This document shows, piece by piece, positions 43,507 through 53,186 of a stretch of 64,000 nucleotides of DNA; the first letter of the stretch is position 1; each line of letters starts with the position of its first letter. The translations under genes and the position numbers were made by a program. The stretch spans positions 67,448 to 131,447 of the forward strand of contig CACXLJ010000002.1 of assembly GCA_902768435.1 (NCBI GenBank), in the 5' to 3' direction. Source of the DNA: an uncultured Bacteroidales bacterium (GTDB lineage: Bacteria; Bacteroidota; Bacteroidia; Bacteroidales; Muribaculaceae). Under the pieces are notes generated by a model. It was not told the origin of the DNA. It ran no database searches and was given only the letters and a program-made list of their open reading frames with translations.

Positions 43507-44004
43507 TCAGTTACCGCCCATGCGATTCTCGACAGGAATCATGAGCCAGTTGAATGCCAGCGTGAAGGCATAGGAAAAAGTGGAGAAGAACACGGCCGTC
43601 ACACCGGCATAGTAGAGCCCTGTGGTGAGGGCCACACCCACAATCACAGCAAGCATGAACGCAAGCATCACGGCAAAAAGGCGCCATGCCCGCTTGCTCG
43701 ACAAGAAAGGGTTGCATGTGCCCGACTTGACAACCGACACGCCAAGTGCCACCACACCTATCGCCAGGGCTGCCACCACAAAATGCGAATCGATGGCCAT
43801 GGTAGTGACCGACGCGATGAAAATCACCAGCGCCAAGATGCGTCGCACGGTGAGATACTCGTCGGTTGTGGTTATCCAGTCATAAAACTGCCCGTTGTCG
43901 TAGTTGAGCTCTTGAATCTTGAGCACATCGGTGCGGAGCATGAAAACCAGCAGAAAAAGACCTGCCGCCAAAAACAGGATTGATATGATTGTAGCTAATG
44001 TCAT
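43507..44004 (-). CDS. Small multi-pass membrane protein, unknown function
   Basis: 165 residues from MTLATIISILFLAAG. The upstream in-frame ATG at 44049 is rejected because the -7 box at 44027-44034 would lie inside it. About five hydrophobic segments are visible (for example ILALVIFIASVTTMA, FVVAALAIGVVALGVSVV, FAVMLAFMLAVIVGVALT). There are no charged catalytic motifs and I recognise no family. It is followed 35 bp later by the heparinase-like gene. Confidence 0.65.
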   Translation of the reverse strand: MTLATIISILFLAAGLFLLVFMLRTDVLKIQELNYDNGQFYDWITTTDEYLTVRRILALVIFIASVTTMAIDSHFVVAALAIGVVALGVSVVKSGTCNPFLSSKRAWRLFAVMLAFMLAVIVGVALTTGLYYAGVTAVFFSTFSYAFTLAFNWLMIPVENRMGGN

Positions 44005-44026
44005 TTTGAAATTTAATTTTAACCTA

Positions 44027-44034
44027 CAAATATA
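44027..44034 (-). promoter_or_regulatory. -7 promoter element for the 44004 minus-strand gene
   Basis: On the minus strand this reads TATATTTG, an exact TAnnTTTG match 22 bp before the chosen start. No consensus -33 TTG is at the right distance. Confidence 0.45.
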
Positions 44035-44117
44035 ATCATTTTGCATCAACTGTGAAAAAGATGAACAAGAAAAACAATATTTCAGTGAAAATGCCTTTTT
44101 ATTATAAAATTAATTAG

Positions 44118-44125
44118 TATCTTTG
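44118..44125 (+). promoter_or_regulatory. -7 promoter element for the sppA-lpxK operon
   Basis: TATCTTTG is an exact match located 33 bp before sppA. The region ~20 bp upstream is T-rich but lacks TTG. Confidence 0.5.
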
Positions 44126-44158
44126 TCAGTTTAATAAACTGAAATTATAATAATCGCT

Positions 44159-45928
44159 ATGTTAAAACGATTCATATTGATAGTTTGCGGCTCATTTGTG
44201 GGCGCATTTCTGGCATTGGTAGTGTTCTTCATCAGCGCCATCATGCTGAGCATGGCTCTCATGAAAATGGGCAGTTCACAGAAGGTGGCCGACAACTCGG
44301 TACTGCACCTGTGCCTCGAAGGCGCCATGGACGAGCGCCAAGGCAACGAGGAAGTGAATGTCATGGGCCTTGTCACAGGCAACAATTTTGAGTACATGTA
44401 CCTCGACGAGACCATCAAGGCACTCAAGGCAGCCAAGGAAGACGACCGCATCCAGGGCATCTTCATCGAGTGCAAGGGCATGGAAGCATCAGCGGCCACG
44501 CTGCGCCAGGTGCGCCAAGCGATTATCGACTTCAAGAAGAGCGGCAAGTTTGTCTATGCCTACGCCAACGAGGGCTACTCGCAAGGCGACTACTATGTGG
44601 CAACCGTTGCCGACAGCATACTGCTCAATCCCATCGGCTCGGTCGATGTGCATGGTCTTGCAGCAGTCACCCCCTACTACAAGAAACTCCTCGACAAAGT
44701 GGGCGTGGAGATGCAGGTGGTGCGCGTGGGCACCTACAAGAGCGCTGTGGAGCCTTATATGATCGACAGCATCAGCCCCGCCAACCGCGAACAGCAGGAA
44801 CTCTTCCTGAACAATATATGGGGAACCATGGCCAGCGAAATGGCCGCTGCCCGTGGCATTTCGGTAGATGCGTTCAACACGCTTGCCGACAGCATCACCA
44901 TAGCCATGGAAACACCGAGACTCGTCAAGAGTCATCTCGTGGACCGAACTTGCTACCAGCATGAAATGGAAAGCCGGCTCAAACAGCTGTGCGGACTTGA
45001 CCCGGACGATGACCTGCGACTGGTTTCGATTCCCGTCATGGCCAGCTACTACGAGCCTGCCAAGAGCAAGGACGGCTCGATTGCCGTGGTCTATGCCTCG
45101 GGTGAGATTGACGGGGGCGGCGGCATCGACTCTGAAGAGCTCGTTGCAACCCTGGAGGACATCATGAAGGACGATGACATTAAAGGCGTGGTGCTTCGTG
45201 TCAACTCGCCGGGTGGCAGTGCATTTGGGTCAGAACAGATTTGGGAAGCGCTCGAACGCGTGAAGAAAACCGGCCGACCTCTGGCCGTGTCGATGGGCGA
45301 CCTGGCCGCTTCGGGCGGTTACTATATCTCCTGTGGTGCCGACCACATCTTTGCCGATAGCGTCACCATCACTGGCAGCATTGGTGTGTTTGGTGTCATT
45401 CCCACAGGACAGGAACTCTATCAAAACAAGCTGGGCATCAATGTGAGCGTGGTGAAGACCAACGCCAACTCAGAAATGAGCGCCATGGGAATCTACAACA
45501 AGAAATTCACTCCCGTGCAGCTGGCAGCATTACAGAACTATGTGAACCAGACCTATGACCTGTTCACCAAGCGCTGCGCTGATGGCCGCCACATGCCGCA
45601 AGACAGCATCAAGAAGATTGCTGAAGGACGCGTGTGGGATGCCAAGAGCGCCAAGAAACTGAACCTCATCGACGACTTCGGTTCGCTCGACGATGCCATC
45701 AAGTGGGTGGCTGCCAAAGCCAAACTGCAGGAAGGACGCTATGGCGTGATCGAAGCGCCCGAAGTCACCATGAACTGGAAGACCATGCTGGGCTCATTTG
45801 CAACGAGCAAGTATCGTGATAAATTGGCTCAGGAGATGGGCGACTTCTATAAATATTTTGAACAGCTCAAGTCAATCCTTAATCGCCATCATGTGCTTTG
45901 CCTGATGGAATATACCGAAATACGCTAA
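44159..45928 (+). CDS. sppA: Signal peptide peptidase SppA, long (67K) type
   Basis: 589 residues, the length of the double-domain SppA. There is an N-terminal membrane helix (FILIVCGSFVGAFLALVVFFISAIMLSMAL). The first crotonase-like domain supplies the general-base Lys (VGTYKSAVEPY, ~195). The second supplies the nucleophilic Ser (GDLAASGGYYIS, ~384), with NSPGGSAFGSEQIWEAL upstream. It degrades cleaved signal peptides in the inner membrane. The C-terminal ~25 residues (SILNRHHVLCLMEYTEIR) look unusual for the family. lpxK begins 26 bp downstream. Confidence 0.93.
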   Translation: MLKRFILIVCGSFVGAFLALVVFFISAIMLSMALMKMGSSQKVADNSVLHLCLEGAMDERQGNEEVNVMGLVTGNNFEYMYLDETIKALKAAKEDDRIQGIFIECKGMEASAATLRQVRQAIIDFKKSGKFVYAYANEGYSQGDYYVATVADSILLNPIGSVDVHGLAAVTPYYKKLLDKVGVEMQVVRVGTYKSAVEPYMIDSISPANREQQELFLNNIWGTMASEMAAARGISVDAFNTLADSITIAMETPRLVKSHLVDRTCYQHEMESRLKQLCGLDPDDDLRLVSIPVMASYYEPAKSKDGSIAVVYASGEIDGGGGIDSEELVATLEDIMKDDDIKGVVLRVNSPGGSAFGSEQIWEALERVKKTGRPLAVSMGDLAASGGYYISCGADHIFADSVTITGSIGVFGVIPTGQELYQNKLGINVSVVKTNANSEMSAMGIYNKKFTPVQLAALQNYVNQTYDLFTKRCADGRHMPQDSIKKIAEGRVWDAKSAKKLNLIDDFGSLDDAIKWVAAKAKLQEGRYGVIEAPEVTMNWKTMLGSFATSKYRDKLAQEMGDFYKYFEQLKSILNRHHVLCLMEYTEIR

Positions 45929-45954
45929 TACTGTTGCTTCAAGCAAACTGAGAA

Positions 45955-47076
45955 ATGAACCAGAAGAAATTTGATTTTTCTAAAATATTGAATCGCCAGC
46001 AGCGCAAGGCCATCATGAACGGCATTCTCACGCCGTTCTCGTGGGCCTATGGCGCTGGTGTGTGGCTGCGCAACACAGCCTTTAATCTGGGCATTCTCAA
46101 GCAGGAGAGTTTTGATGTGCCTGTGGTGAGTGTGGGCAACATCACCGTGGGCGGCACAGGCAAGACGCCGCATGTGGAGTACATCGTGGAGTCGTTGTGC
46201 CAAAAGTATAATATAGGCGTACTGAGCCGCGGCTACAAGCGCAAGACCAAAGGGTTCATCATGGCCCGCGACACCCTCACCTCGAAGGATCTGGGCGACG
46301 AGCCCTATCAGATTTATCGCAAATTCAACGGTCTCATCACGCTTGCCGTGTGCGAGAGCCGCCGCAAAGGCATCAAAGAGATGCTCAAAATTAATCCCGA
46401 CATCAACCTCTTTGTGCTCGACGATGCATTCCAGCACCGCTGGGTGAAGCCCAAGGTGAACATTGTGCTGGTTGACTACAACCGACCGCCCTATAACGAC
46501 AAACTCATGCCGCTGGGCACACTGCGCGAACCCTACGACCACATTCTCAAGGCCGACATCGTGGTAGTGACCAAGTGCCCCAGCGACATTAAGCCCATCG
46601 AGGTGAAACTGGTGAAGGACAAACTCGAACTGTTCCCGTCGCAAGACCTGTTCTACTCCAATGTGCGCTATGCGCCGCCGGCATCGGTGTTCCCTGTCAA
46701 GAACCTGCGGCTCACCAACCTGAACATGCTGCAGCCCGACGACCTGATATTGGGTCTGACCGGCATTGCCAACCAGCGTCCGTTTGTGGTGTATCTGCGG
46801 CAGTTCCAGTGCAAGGTGAAGGTCATCCACTACGATGACCACCACGACTACACCCGCGACGACTTCCGCTACATCTTCAAAATCTTTGAGGAACTTGAAG
46901 GTCGCAGGAAATTCATCATCACCACCGAGAAAGATGCGGTGCGTATTCTCAACAACCCCTATTTCCCGCTCGAGATGCGTGAATACATCTTCTACATCCC
47001 CATCAAGGTGGGATTCCTCAACAACAACGACGAACACGACTTTATTCCCACGCTCATCAAGCGCATCAATGCCTGA
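45955..47076 (+). CDS. lpxK: Tetraacyldisaccharide 4'-kinase
   Basis: 373 residues. It has the Walker A-like motif VSVGNITVGGTGKTPHVEY (~60-75), then GVLSRGYKRKTKG (~88) and LDDAFQHRWVKP (~157), all classical LpxK blocks. It phosphorylates the 4' position of the lipid A disaccharide precursor at the inner membrane, showing that the host makes lipid A. The N-terminal ~45 residues form the membrane-associating helix. It lies in the common Bacteroidota order sppA-lpxK-pnp-thiL. Confidence 0.95.
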   Translation: MNQKKFDFSKILNRQQRKAIMNGILTPFSWAYGAGVWLRNTAFNLGILKQESFDVPVVSVGNITVGGTGKTPHVEYIVESLCQKYNIGVLSRGYKRKTKGFIMARDTLTSKDLGDEPYQIYRKFNGLITLAVCESRRKGIKEMLKINPDINLFVLDDAFQHRWVKPKVNIVLVDYNRPPYNDKLMPLGTLREPYDHILKADIVVVTKCPSDIKPIEVKLVKDKLELFPSQDLFYSNVRYAPPASVFPVKNLRLTNLNMLQPDDLILGLTGIANQRPFVVYLRQFQCKVKVIHYDDHHDYTRDDFRYIFKIFEELEGRRKFIITTEKDAVRILNNPYFPLEMREYIFYIPIKVGFLNNNDEHDFIPTLIKRINA

Positions 47077-47166
47077 TTGGGCAGCAATAATACAGCATAG
47101 TGCAGGCATTGTGCCTCGCCTCTTTTCATCACATATCGAATAAAATAACTAACGACATAAAAGACT

Positions 47167-48006
47167 ATGGAAGAAATCAACTGGTTAGATAGGATTCAAG
47201 AAACCGCTGCATGGATCAAGAACCGTGTGGGCGGCGAGATGCCTAAGACTGCCATCATTCTGGGCACAGGTCTTGGCGAACTTGTTACACACATCGACAT
47301 CAAGGAATCAATCTCCTACAAGGAGATACCCAATTTCCCGATTTCGACTGTCGAGGGCCATTCGGGACGCCTCATCTTCGGCAACCTGGGCAGCAAGTAC
47401 ATCATGGCGATGCAGGGCCGCTTCCACTACTACGAGGGCTACTCGATGAAAGAGGTCACCTTCCCTGTGCGCGTCATGAAAGAACTGGGCGTGAAAACGC
47501 TCTTCGTGTCGAATGCCGCCGGTGGCATGAACCCCGACTTCAAGGTGGGTGACCTGATGATCATCACCGACCACATTAACCTGTTTCCCGATCACCCATT
47601 GCGTGGCAAGAACTACGCCGAACTGGGTCCGCGCTTCCCTGCCATGAACGAGGCCTATAGCCGCCGACTCATCGAGAAGGCACGAGAAATAGCTAAGAAC
47701 GAGAACATCAGGCTCATGGAGGGCGTGTATGTGGGCACGCAAGGCCCCACTTTCGAGACTCCGAGCGAGTACCGCTTCTTTTATCGCATAGGCGGCGACG
47801 CCGTGGGCATGAGCACTGTGCCCGAGGTGATTGTGGCACGCCATGGCGGCATGGAAGTGTTTGGCATGAGCGTGATTACCGACCTGGGCGGCGAGGGCAT
47901 CTTTGTGGATGTGTCGCACGAGGAGGTGCAGAAAGCCGCTGCCATGGCCGAACCCATCATGAGCCATGTGATGCAGGAAATCATCAACCAATTTGAGGAA
48001 CTCTAA
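47167..48006 (+). CDS. punA: Purine-nucleoside phosphorylase
   Basis: 279 residues, trimeric (mammalian-type) PNP length. Motifs are ILGTGLGE (~32), EGHSGRLIFG (~66), the SNAAGGMN loop (~118), TQGPTFETPSEYRFF (~194) and GGDAVGMSTVPEVIVARHGGMEV (~211). It splits purine nucleosides with phosphate for salvage. It is 90 bp from lpxK and 11 bp before thiL. Confidence 0.95.
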   Translation: MEEINWLDRIQETAAWIKNRVGGEMPKTAIILGTGLGELVTHIDIKESISYKEIPNFPISTVEGHSGRLIFGNLGSKYIMAMQGRFHYYEGYSMKEVTFPVRVMKELGVKTLFVSNAAGGMNPDFKVGDLMIITDHINLFPDHPLRGKNYAELGPRFPAMNEAYSRRLIEKAREIAKNENIRLMEGVYVGTQGPTFETPSEYRFFYRIGGDAVGMSTVPEVIVARHGGMEVFGMSVITDLGGEGIFVDVSHEEVQKAAAMAEPIMSHVMQEIINQFEEL

Positions 48007-48017
48007 CGCCCTGAGCC

Positions 48018-49052
48018 ATGCCAATCAGCGAAACTGAAATTTCCACGCTCGGTGAGTTTGGTCTCATCGACCGGCTGACCAAGGATTTCCCCATCAAGAA
48101 CGCTTCGACCCAAGTGGGCGTGGGCGATGACTGTGCCGTGCTCGACTATGCCGGCAAAAAGACGCTCGTCACCACCGACCTGCTGCTCGAAGGCATCCAC
48201 TTCGACCTCACCTATGTGCCGCTCAAGCACTTGGGCTACAAATCGGCTGTGGTGAACTTCAGCGACATCTATGCGATGAACGGCACGCCACGGCAAATAA
48301 CCGTGTCGCTGGGCATTTCCAAGCGATTCACCATTGAGCACATCGACCAGCTCTATGCAGGCATCCGCCTGGCATGCGAGCAATATGGTGTGGACCTCGT
48401 CGGGGGCGACACGAGCGCATCGGTCACCGGACTGCTCATCTCCATCACCTGCATTGGCGAGGGCGAGGAGGGCAAGATTGTGTATCGCAGCGGCGCTGCC
48501 GACACCAACCTGGTGTGCGTAAGCGGCGACCTGGGCGCTGCCTACATGGGTCTGCAACTGCTCGAGCGTGAGAGAATCGTGGGCAAAGATGACCCCGATT
48601 TTCAGCCCGACTTTGCCGGCAAGGAGTATCTGCTCGAGCGCCAACTCAAACCCGAGGCACGCCGCGATGTGATTGCCGAATTGCGCGAACTAGGCATTCA
48701 GCCCACCGCCATGATGGATGTGAGCGACGGACTGTCGAGTGAACTGCTGCACATCTGCAAGGCAAGCAATGTGGGATGCCGCATCTACGAGGACCGCATC
48801 CCCATCGATTACCAGACGGCAATCATGGCCGAAGAACTGAACATGAACCTGGTGACGGCTGCCATGAATGGCGGCGAGGACTATGAACTGCTCTTCACCG
48901 TGCCGCTCACCGACCACGAAAAGGTGCAGCAAATGAAGACCGCACGCCTCATTGGCCGCATCACCAAACCCGAACTGGGCGCTTGCCTCGTCACCCGTGA
49001 CGACAACGAGTTACCTCTCAAGGCGCAAGGCTGGAACGCCTTCAACAAGTAA
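48018..49052 (+). CDS. thiL: Thiamine-monophosphate kinase
   Basis: 344 residues, a PurM-like fold. Motifs are GDDCAVLDY (~35, magnesium-binding), TTDLLLEGIHFDL (~54), GYKSAVVNFSDIYAMNGTPRQITVSLGI (~75) and VGGDTSAS (~130). It makes thiamine pyrophosphate from thiamine monophosphate. No TPP riboswitch is seen upstream. It is last in the sppA-lpxK-pnp-thiL group and followed by a bidirectional terminator. Confidence 0.95.
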   Translation: MPISETEISTLGEFGLIDRLTKDFPIKNASTQVGVGDDCAVLDYAGKKTLVTTDLLLEGIHFDLTYVPLKHLGYKSAVVNFSDIYAMNGTPRQITVSLGISKRFTIEHIDQLYAGIRLACEQYGVDLVGGDTSASVTGLLISITCIGEGEEGKIVYRSGAADTNLVCVSGDLGAAYMGLQLLERERIVGKDDPDFQPDFAGKEYLLERQLKPEARRDVIAELRELGIQPTAMMDVSDGLSSELLHICKASNVGCRIYEDRIPIDYQTAIMAEELNMNLVTAAMNGGEDYELLFTVPLTDHEKVQQMKTARLIGRITKPELGACLVTRDDNELPLKAQGWNAFNK

Positions 49053-49075
49053 GATTTCTCACATCATTAAAATAC

Positions 49076-49111
49076 GAGAGGACCCGTGCATGATGCACAG
49101 GTCCTCTTGCT
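49076..49111. terminator. Bidirectional terminator between thiL and dapF
   Basis: AGAGGACC (49077-49084) pairs with GGTCCTCT (49100-49107), with an inner TGCA-TGA-TGCA extension. It lies between the convergent genes thiL and dapF. Confidence 0.75.
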
Positions 49112-49133
49112 ATATCAATCACAATAATGCAAA

Positions 49134-49964
49134 TCACTCGGGCAGGGGAATGTCGCCCTCAAAGACGATGGTGGCCGGGCCGCTCATATACACATGGTTG
49201 TCGTCACGCCACTCGATGCGCAGGGTACCGCCGTCCATGATTACGAGAGAATCACGCGAAGCACGCCCTGTAACAGCTGCTGCTACAGCAGTGGCGCTTG
49301 CTCCCGACCCGCACGCCATGGTGATGCCGCTGCCACGCTCCCACACGCGCATGCGAATGCCCTCGGGGCACACCTGTGCAAACTCGATGTTGCAACGCTG
49401 CGGAAACCGCGAGTGGTGCTCCAGTATGGGGCCCTCGGCCTCCAGATTCACAGCATCGAGATCATCGACAAAAATCACATAGTGCGCGCTTCCCATCGAC
49501 ACAAAAACGCCATCGGGCAACGGTTCGCCCTGAGGCAGGAACAAATCAGGCACATCAAATTGCGGTTCGAGCATATCAACCGTGACCTGCTCCACCTCGC
49601 CACGATCGTTCACCTTCAAATTCAGCAGTTTGATGCCCGAACCGGTGCGCAGACGCACCTGTGTGCTTGTGGTGAGGCCACGCTCGTAGACATACTTGCC
49701 GATGCAGCGGCTTGCATTGCCGCACATCTGTCCCTCTGAGCCGTCGGCATTGAAGAAGCGCATGGTGAAGTCGGCATCGGGGGTCGAAGAGCGACCTATA
49801 AGCACCACTCCATCGCTGCCAATGCCAAAGTGAGGCCGGCTCCATGCGATGGCAGCCGCCTGAGGATTGGGAAGGTCGTTGATTGTGGTATCGACAAAAA
49901 TATAATCGTTTCCCAGACCATGCATTTTAATGAAGTGGATGGACTTTTGGTGGTTTGAATTCAT
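49134..49964 (-). CDS. dapF: Diaminopimelate epimerase
   Basis: 276 residues. Both catalytic cysteines are in context: MCGNASRC (~87) and ACGSGASA (~224), with the N-terminal [12 protein letters not shown] signature. It converts LL- to meso-diaminopimelate for peptidoglycan and lysine synthesis; lysA is elsewhere in the window. An internal start at MHGLGN (13 residues later) is possible. The ogt gene starts 21 bp beyond its stop on the opposite side, with no shared overlap. Confidence 0.93.
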   Translation of the reverse strand: MNSNHQKSIHFIKMHGLGNDYIFVDTTINDLPNPQAAAIAWSRPHFGIGSDGVVLIGRSSTPDADFTMRFFNADGSEGQMCGNASRCIGKYVYERGLTTSTQVRLRTGSGIKLLNLKVNDRGEVEQVTVDMLEPQFDVPDLFLPQGEPLPDGVFVSMGSAHYVIFVDDLDAVNLEAEGPILEHHSRFPQRCNIEFAQVCPEGIRMRVWERGSGITMACGSGASATAVAAAVTGRASRDSLVIMDGGTLRIEWRDDNHVYMSGPATIVFEGDIPLPE

Positions 49965-49985
49965 GTGATATGGTTTTTTAAGATG

Positions 49986-50522
49986 TTATGCTATTGTGCA
50001 ATATAATTGACCCTTCAAACCCTTTAAGGTGTTTCTTTCTATTTCCAGCAGTTTCATCTTGCGGTCTAAGCCACCAGCATAACCCGTGAGGCTGCCATCG
50101 CTGCCCACCACGCGGTGGCAGGGAATGATGATGGAAATGGGGTTGCGTGCCACAGCACCCGCCACGGCTTGCGCCGAGAAATGCGCTAGTCCCCTATCGC
50201 GAGCAATGCGCCGAGCAATTGCGCCATAGGTAGTGGTTTCGCCAAACGGAATGCTGCACAGCATGTTGCAAACAGCGGTCCCGAAGGGCGTGGTCAGCAG
50301 GTTTATGGGAGGGGTAAAATCGGGCATTTGCCCTGAAAAGTAACTATCGAGCCAGCGGCGCGTCAGGTCGAACACATGAAGAGAATGACGCGGCTCATGA
50401 TCCGCATCGAGCGTCAATCCAAAATGTTTTTGGCCGTTGAACCACAAGCCAGTGAGCCGGTCGCCATCGCTTGCCAGCGTCATGACTCCCAGCGGGCTGG
50501 GATATGTGGCAGTGTAATGCAT
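49986..50522 (-). CDS. ogt: Methylated-DNA--protein-cysteine methyltransferase
   Basis: 178 residues. The active-site motif PCHRV (134-138, acceptor Cys135) and the preceding helix-turn-helix (TTYGAIARRI...AQAVAGAVARNP) are intact. It repairs O6-alkylguanine by suicidal transfer to Cys135. It lacks an Ada-type N-terminal regulatory domain. It lies between dapF and the FMN-binding gene on the same strand, 15 bp from the latter. Confidence 0.95.
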   Translation of the reverse strand: MHYTATYPSPLGVMTLASDGDRLTGLWFNGQKHFGLTLDADHEPRHSLHVFDLTRRWLDSYFSGQMPDFTPPINLLTTPFGTAVCNMLCSIPFGETTTYGAIARRIARDRGLAHFSAQAVAGAVARNPISIIIPCHRVVGSDGSLTGYAGGLDRKMKLLEIERNTLKGLKGQLYCTIA

Positions 50523-50537
50523 GAAGCGTGACCGAAA

Positions 50538-50978
50538 TTAGCGGCGGCGGTGTTTTTTCTTGATAACCTTCTTGCCGGCTTTCTTGGTAGCCTTCTTGGC
50601 TGGTTTCACAGCATTCTTCTGCGCCTGCTGCAAACCGAGCCTGATGTTCTCAATCAAGGCATTGGAGGTGTAGGTAGCGCCACTGGCTATGTCGGCTTTC
50701 ACCTTCAAAGCCTCGCTCACGGTTTTGCCTATGAATTGAGGAAATACCTTGGCCTTGGCCTTGTCGAGGTAACGAGGCGACTCCTCGTTGTCGAGCACCT
50801 CGATTTTAGTAATCTTGCCCTTGTTGATGGTGATGTTAAGGGGCGTGGGACCATTATAGCCTATCACCTTCTTGGCAATTTCACCCGTATATACTACCTT
50901 GTCCTGAGCATTTGCGCTCAAGCAACCTGCCACCAGTGCGGCAGCCGCTAACATGATATTGAATTTTGCAGCCTTCAT
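50538..50978 (-). CDS. Exported FMN-binding domain protein with lysine-rich tail
   Basis: 146 residues. The N-terminal export signal could be lipoprotein type (VAGC, Cys19) or cleaved after SANA. The core is FMN_bind-like and contains DIASGAT (96-102), which fits the Dxx(S/T)GAT motif flavinylated by ApbE on the final Thr. It should therefore carry covalent FMN outside the cytoplasm and take part in electron transfer (family knowledge plus inference). Residues ~123-146 are almost all Lys, Ala and Arg, an unusual basic tail. There is no apbE, rnf or nqr gene nearby. Confidence 0.78.
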   Translation of the reverse strand: MKAAKFNIMLAAAALVAGCLSANAQDKVVYTGEIAKKVIGYNGPTPLNITINKGKITKIEVLDNEESPRYLDKAKAKVFPQFIGKTVSEALKVKADIASGATYTSNALIENIRLGLQQAQKNAVKPAKKATKKAGKKVIKKKHRRR

Positions 50979-51130
50979 TGTCTATTAGTGTTGGTTATTT
51001 TTTGGCAAAGTTAGAAAAAAAGCGCTGAGAAATGCAAGACAAAAACCTGCCAAGTCGCCATTTTTAACAATTTTATAGCCGTTGAATAATGAATTTAGGA
51101 AAAATTGCTTATTATTTCGTTTTCTTTCAT

Positions 51131-51138
51131 TACCTTTG
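51131..51138 (+). promoter_or_regulatory. -7 promoter element before the Sua5-like gene
   Basis: TACCTTTG is an exact TAnnTTTG match, 42 bp before the ATG at 51181. A TTG at 51105-51107 is 23 bp upstream, slightly too far for a typical spacer. Confidence 0.5.
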
Positions 51139-51180
51139 TTAGTTGGTAACAACGATTGCCCAAGTTATAAACCACGATTG

Positions 51181-51741
51181 ATGGAAGAAGATATAAAACA
51201 ATGCATTCAGGTGCTTCGAGATGGCGGAATCATCCTCTACCCTACCGACACGATATGGGGAATTGGCTGCGATGCCACTAATGCCGAAGCCGTGAAGAAA
51301 ATATATAAGTTGAAACAACGCGCCGATAACAAGGCGCTGATTGTGCTGCTCGACAGTGTGCAACACCTCGACCATTATGTGATTGATGTGCCCGAGATGG
51401 CAAAGGAACTGCTCGATGTGGCCGTGAAACCCCTGACCATTATCTACGAGGGAGCCTTTAATGTGGCCAAGGAATTGCTGGGCGAGAACGACTCGGTGGG
51501 CATACGCATTCCTCATGAGGAGTTTTCGCAGCAGTTGTGCGAACGCTTTGGCAAACCTATTGTGTCGACATCGGCCAATGTGAGCGGACAACCCGCCCCG
51601 CTGACATTTGCTGAAATAGGCGACGACATCAAGCAAGCCGTTGACTATGTGGTGAAATACCGACAAGACGAGACTGCAAGCCACCAGGCATCAAATATCA
51701 TTCTCTTGAGAAGCGATGGGACTTTCAAGATAATACGGTAA
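51181..51741 (+). CDS. L-threonylcarbamoyladenylate synthase (YrdC/Sua5 family)
   Basis: 186 residues from MEEDIKQCIQVLRDGGIILYPTDTIWG. An in-frame start at 51082 lies upstream of the promoter -7 box and adds unrelated residues. YPTDTIWGIGCDA and STSANVSGQPAP are the family signatures, with KxR substrate-binding residues in KQRADNKAL. It makes threonylcarbamoyl-AMP for tRNA t6A37. There is no Sua5 C-terminal domain, so it is the short YrdC/TsaC type. The next gene's GTG start is 17 bp downstream. Confidence 0.92.
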   Translation: MEEDIKQCIQVLRDGGIILYPTDTIWGIGCDATNAEAVKKIYKLKQRADNKALIVLLDSVQHLDHYVIDVPEMAKELLDVAVKPLTIIYEGAFNVAKELLGENDSVGIRIPHEEFSQQLCERFGKPIVSTSANVSGQPAPLTFAEIGDDIKQAVDYVVKYRQDETASHQASNIILLRSDGTFKIIR

Positions 51742-51758
51742 CCCAAAATCAGTAACCA

Positions 51759-53177
51759 GTGATTAGCGAACGACAACAACGACTGAAATATGTGATTGGC
51801 GACTTTGTAGCCTCTAACATGGCGTGGTTCATCTACAACTGCCTGCGCTACTTCGTGGGCACCGCCAAGGGTGCTCCGTCGTTGGGCGCATACCTGGGGT
51901 CACACATGATTCTGCTGGGTCAAATTGCCTTCCCACTCGTTATGATGCTCGTCTATTACCTGTCGGGGTATTATAACAATGTGTTCCGCAAATCCCGCCT
52001 GCAAGAGATATTCATTACTTTCTCATCAACATTCGTCAATGTGATCATCATCTTCCTGGCGGCTCTTATCAACGACATGACCTCTGGCTCGCGAGGCGTC
52101 AATTACGAGCTGATTCTCATGCTCTTCGTGCTGCTCTTTGTAATGGTGTACGGTGTGCGTGCCGTGATTACCGGCATCACCTCGCACAAAATCAAGAACA
52201 GGATTTGGCAGTTCCGCACACTGGTGATAGGATGCGGACAGGCGGCCTACACATTTGTGGACAAACTCGAGAGGATGCGAGCCTCACTTGGCTACGATGT
52301 AGTGGGCTATGTGGAGATGCCTCATGAAAACAAGGTGAAGGGAATTTCAAAACCCATATATCAACTCGATGAACTCGAAGAAGTGTGTGCCCGTGAGGGC
52401 ATTCAGGAACTGATTGTGGTTCCCACCAAGCAGGAATCATCGGTGGTGCTCAATGCCATCAACAAACTGTTTCCGCTCAACCTTCCCATCAAAATAACCC
52501 CCGACCGCTACAGCATTATGCTCTCGCGAGTTCGCCTGAACGACATTGCCGGCGAACCGCTTGTCGATATCTCGAGCAGCAACATGACCGAGGGTTGGAA
52601 AAACATGAAGCGCGCACTGGATGTGGTAATGTCGCTCATCCTGCTCATCTTGCTCATCCCCGTTTACCTCATTCTGGTGCTCTGCATCAGGATCGACTCC
52701 AAGGGATGCGTGCTCTTCAGGCAAGAGCGCGTGGGATTGCGAGGCAAACCATTCAAAATCATTAAATTCCGCTCTATGTATGAGAATGCCGAGAAAGATG
52801 GCAAGCCTCAACTCTCGACCGAGGACGACCCCCGCATCACCCGCGTGGGCAAGGTGCTGCGCAAGTACCGCCTCGACGAACTCCCGCAGTTCTGGAATGT
52901 GCTCAAGGGCGAGATGTCGATTGTAGGTCCACGACCCGAGCGGGAATACTATGCCAACCTCATTCTGCAGCGCGAACCTTCGTATGCGCTCATTCACCAG
53001 ATTCGTCCCGGCATCACATCGATGGGCATGGTGAAATTTGGCTACGCCAAGAGCATCGACGAGATGATTGAGCGATTGCGCTACGACCTGATTTATCTTG
53101 AGAACATGTCGCTACTCAACGACCTGAAGATTATGATTTACACTGTGAAGATTGTATTCAAAGGACGAGGAATGTAG
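51759..53177 (+). CDS. Undecaprenyl-phosphate glycosylphosphotransferase (WcaJ/CpsE-type)
   Basis: 472 residues with a GTG start (51759); the next in-frame ATG would cut the first membrane helix. About four N-terminal membrane helices are followed by a CoA-binding-like region (~130-260). The catalytic bacterial sugar transferase domain (~285-470) has [44 protein letters not shown] and [27 protein letters not shown]. It starts lipid-linked assembly of capsule or exopolysaccharide by adding a sugar-1-phosphate to undecaprenyl phosphate. It stands alone here, without a glycosyltransferase cluster. Confidence 0.9.
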   Translation: MISERQQRLKYVIGDFVASNMAWFIYNCLRYFVGTAKGAPSLGAYLGSHMILLGQIAFPLVMMLVYYLSGYYNNVFRKSRLQEIFITFSSTFVNVIIIFLAALINDMTSGSRGVNYELILMLFVLLFVMVYGVRAVITGITSHKIKNRIWQFRTLVIGCGQAAYTFVDKLERMRASLGYDVVGYVEMPHENKVKGISKPIYQLDELEEVCAREGIQELIVVPTKQESSVVLNAINKLFPLNLPIKITPDRYSIMLSRVRLNDIAGEPLVDISSSNMTEGWKNMKRALDVVMSLILLILLIPVYLILVLCIRIDSKGCVLFRQERVGLRGKPFKIIKFRSMYENAEKDGKPQLSTEDDPRITRVGKVLRKYRLDELPQFWNVLKGEMSIVGPRPEREYYANLILQREPSYALIHQIRPGITSMGMVKFGYAKSIDEMIERLRYDLIYLENMSLLNDLKIMIYTVKIVFKGRGM

Positions 53178-53186
53178 AATTCTAAT

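Noticed and set aside
45925..47109. 394-codon minus-strand frame over lpxK
   Set aside because: lpxK on the plus strand has full family motifs; the antisense frame has none and reflects codon bias in G+C-rich DNA.
47990..48060. TPP riboswitch before thiL
   Set aside because: Only 11 bp separate pnp and thiL; there is no room and no THI-box consensus.
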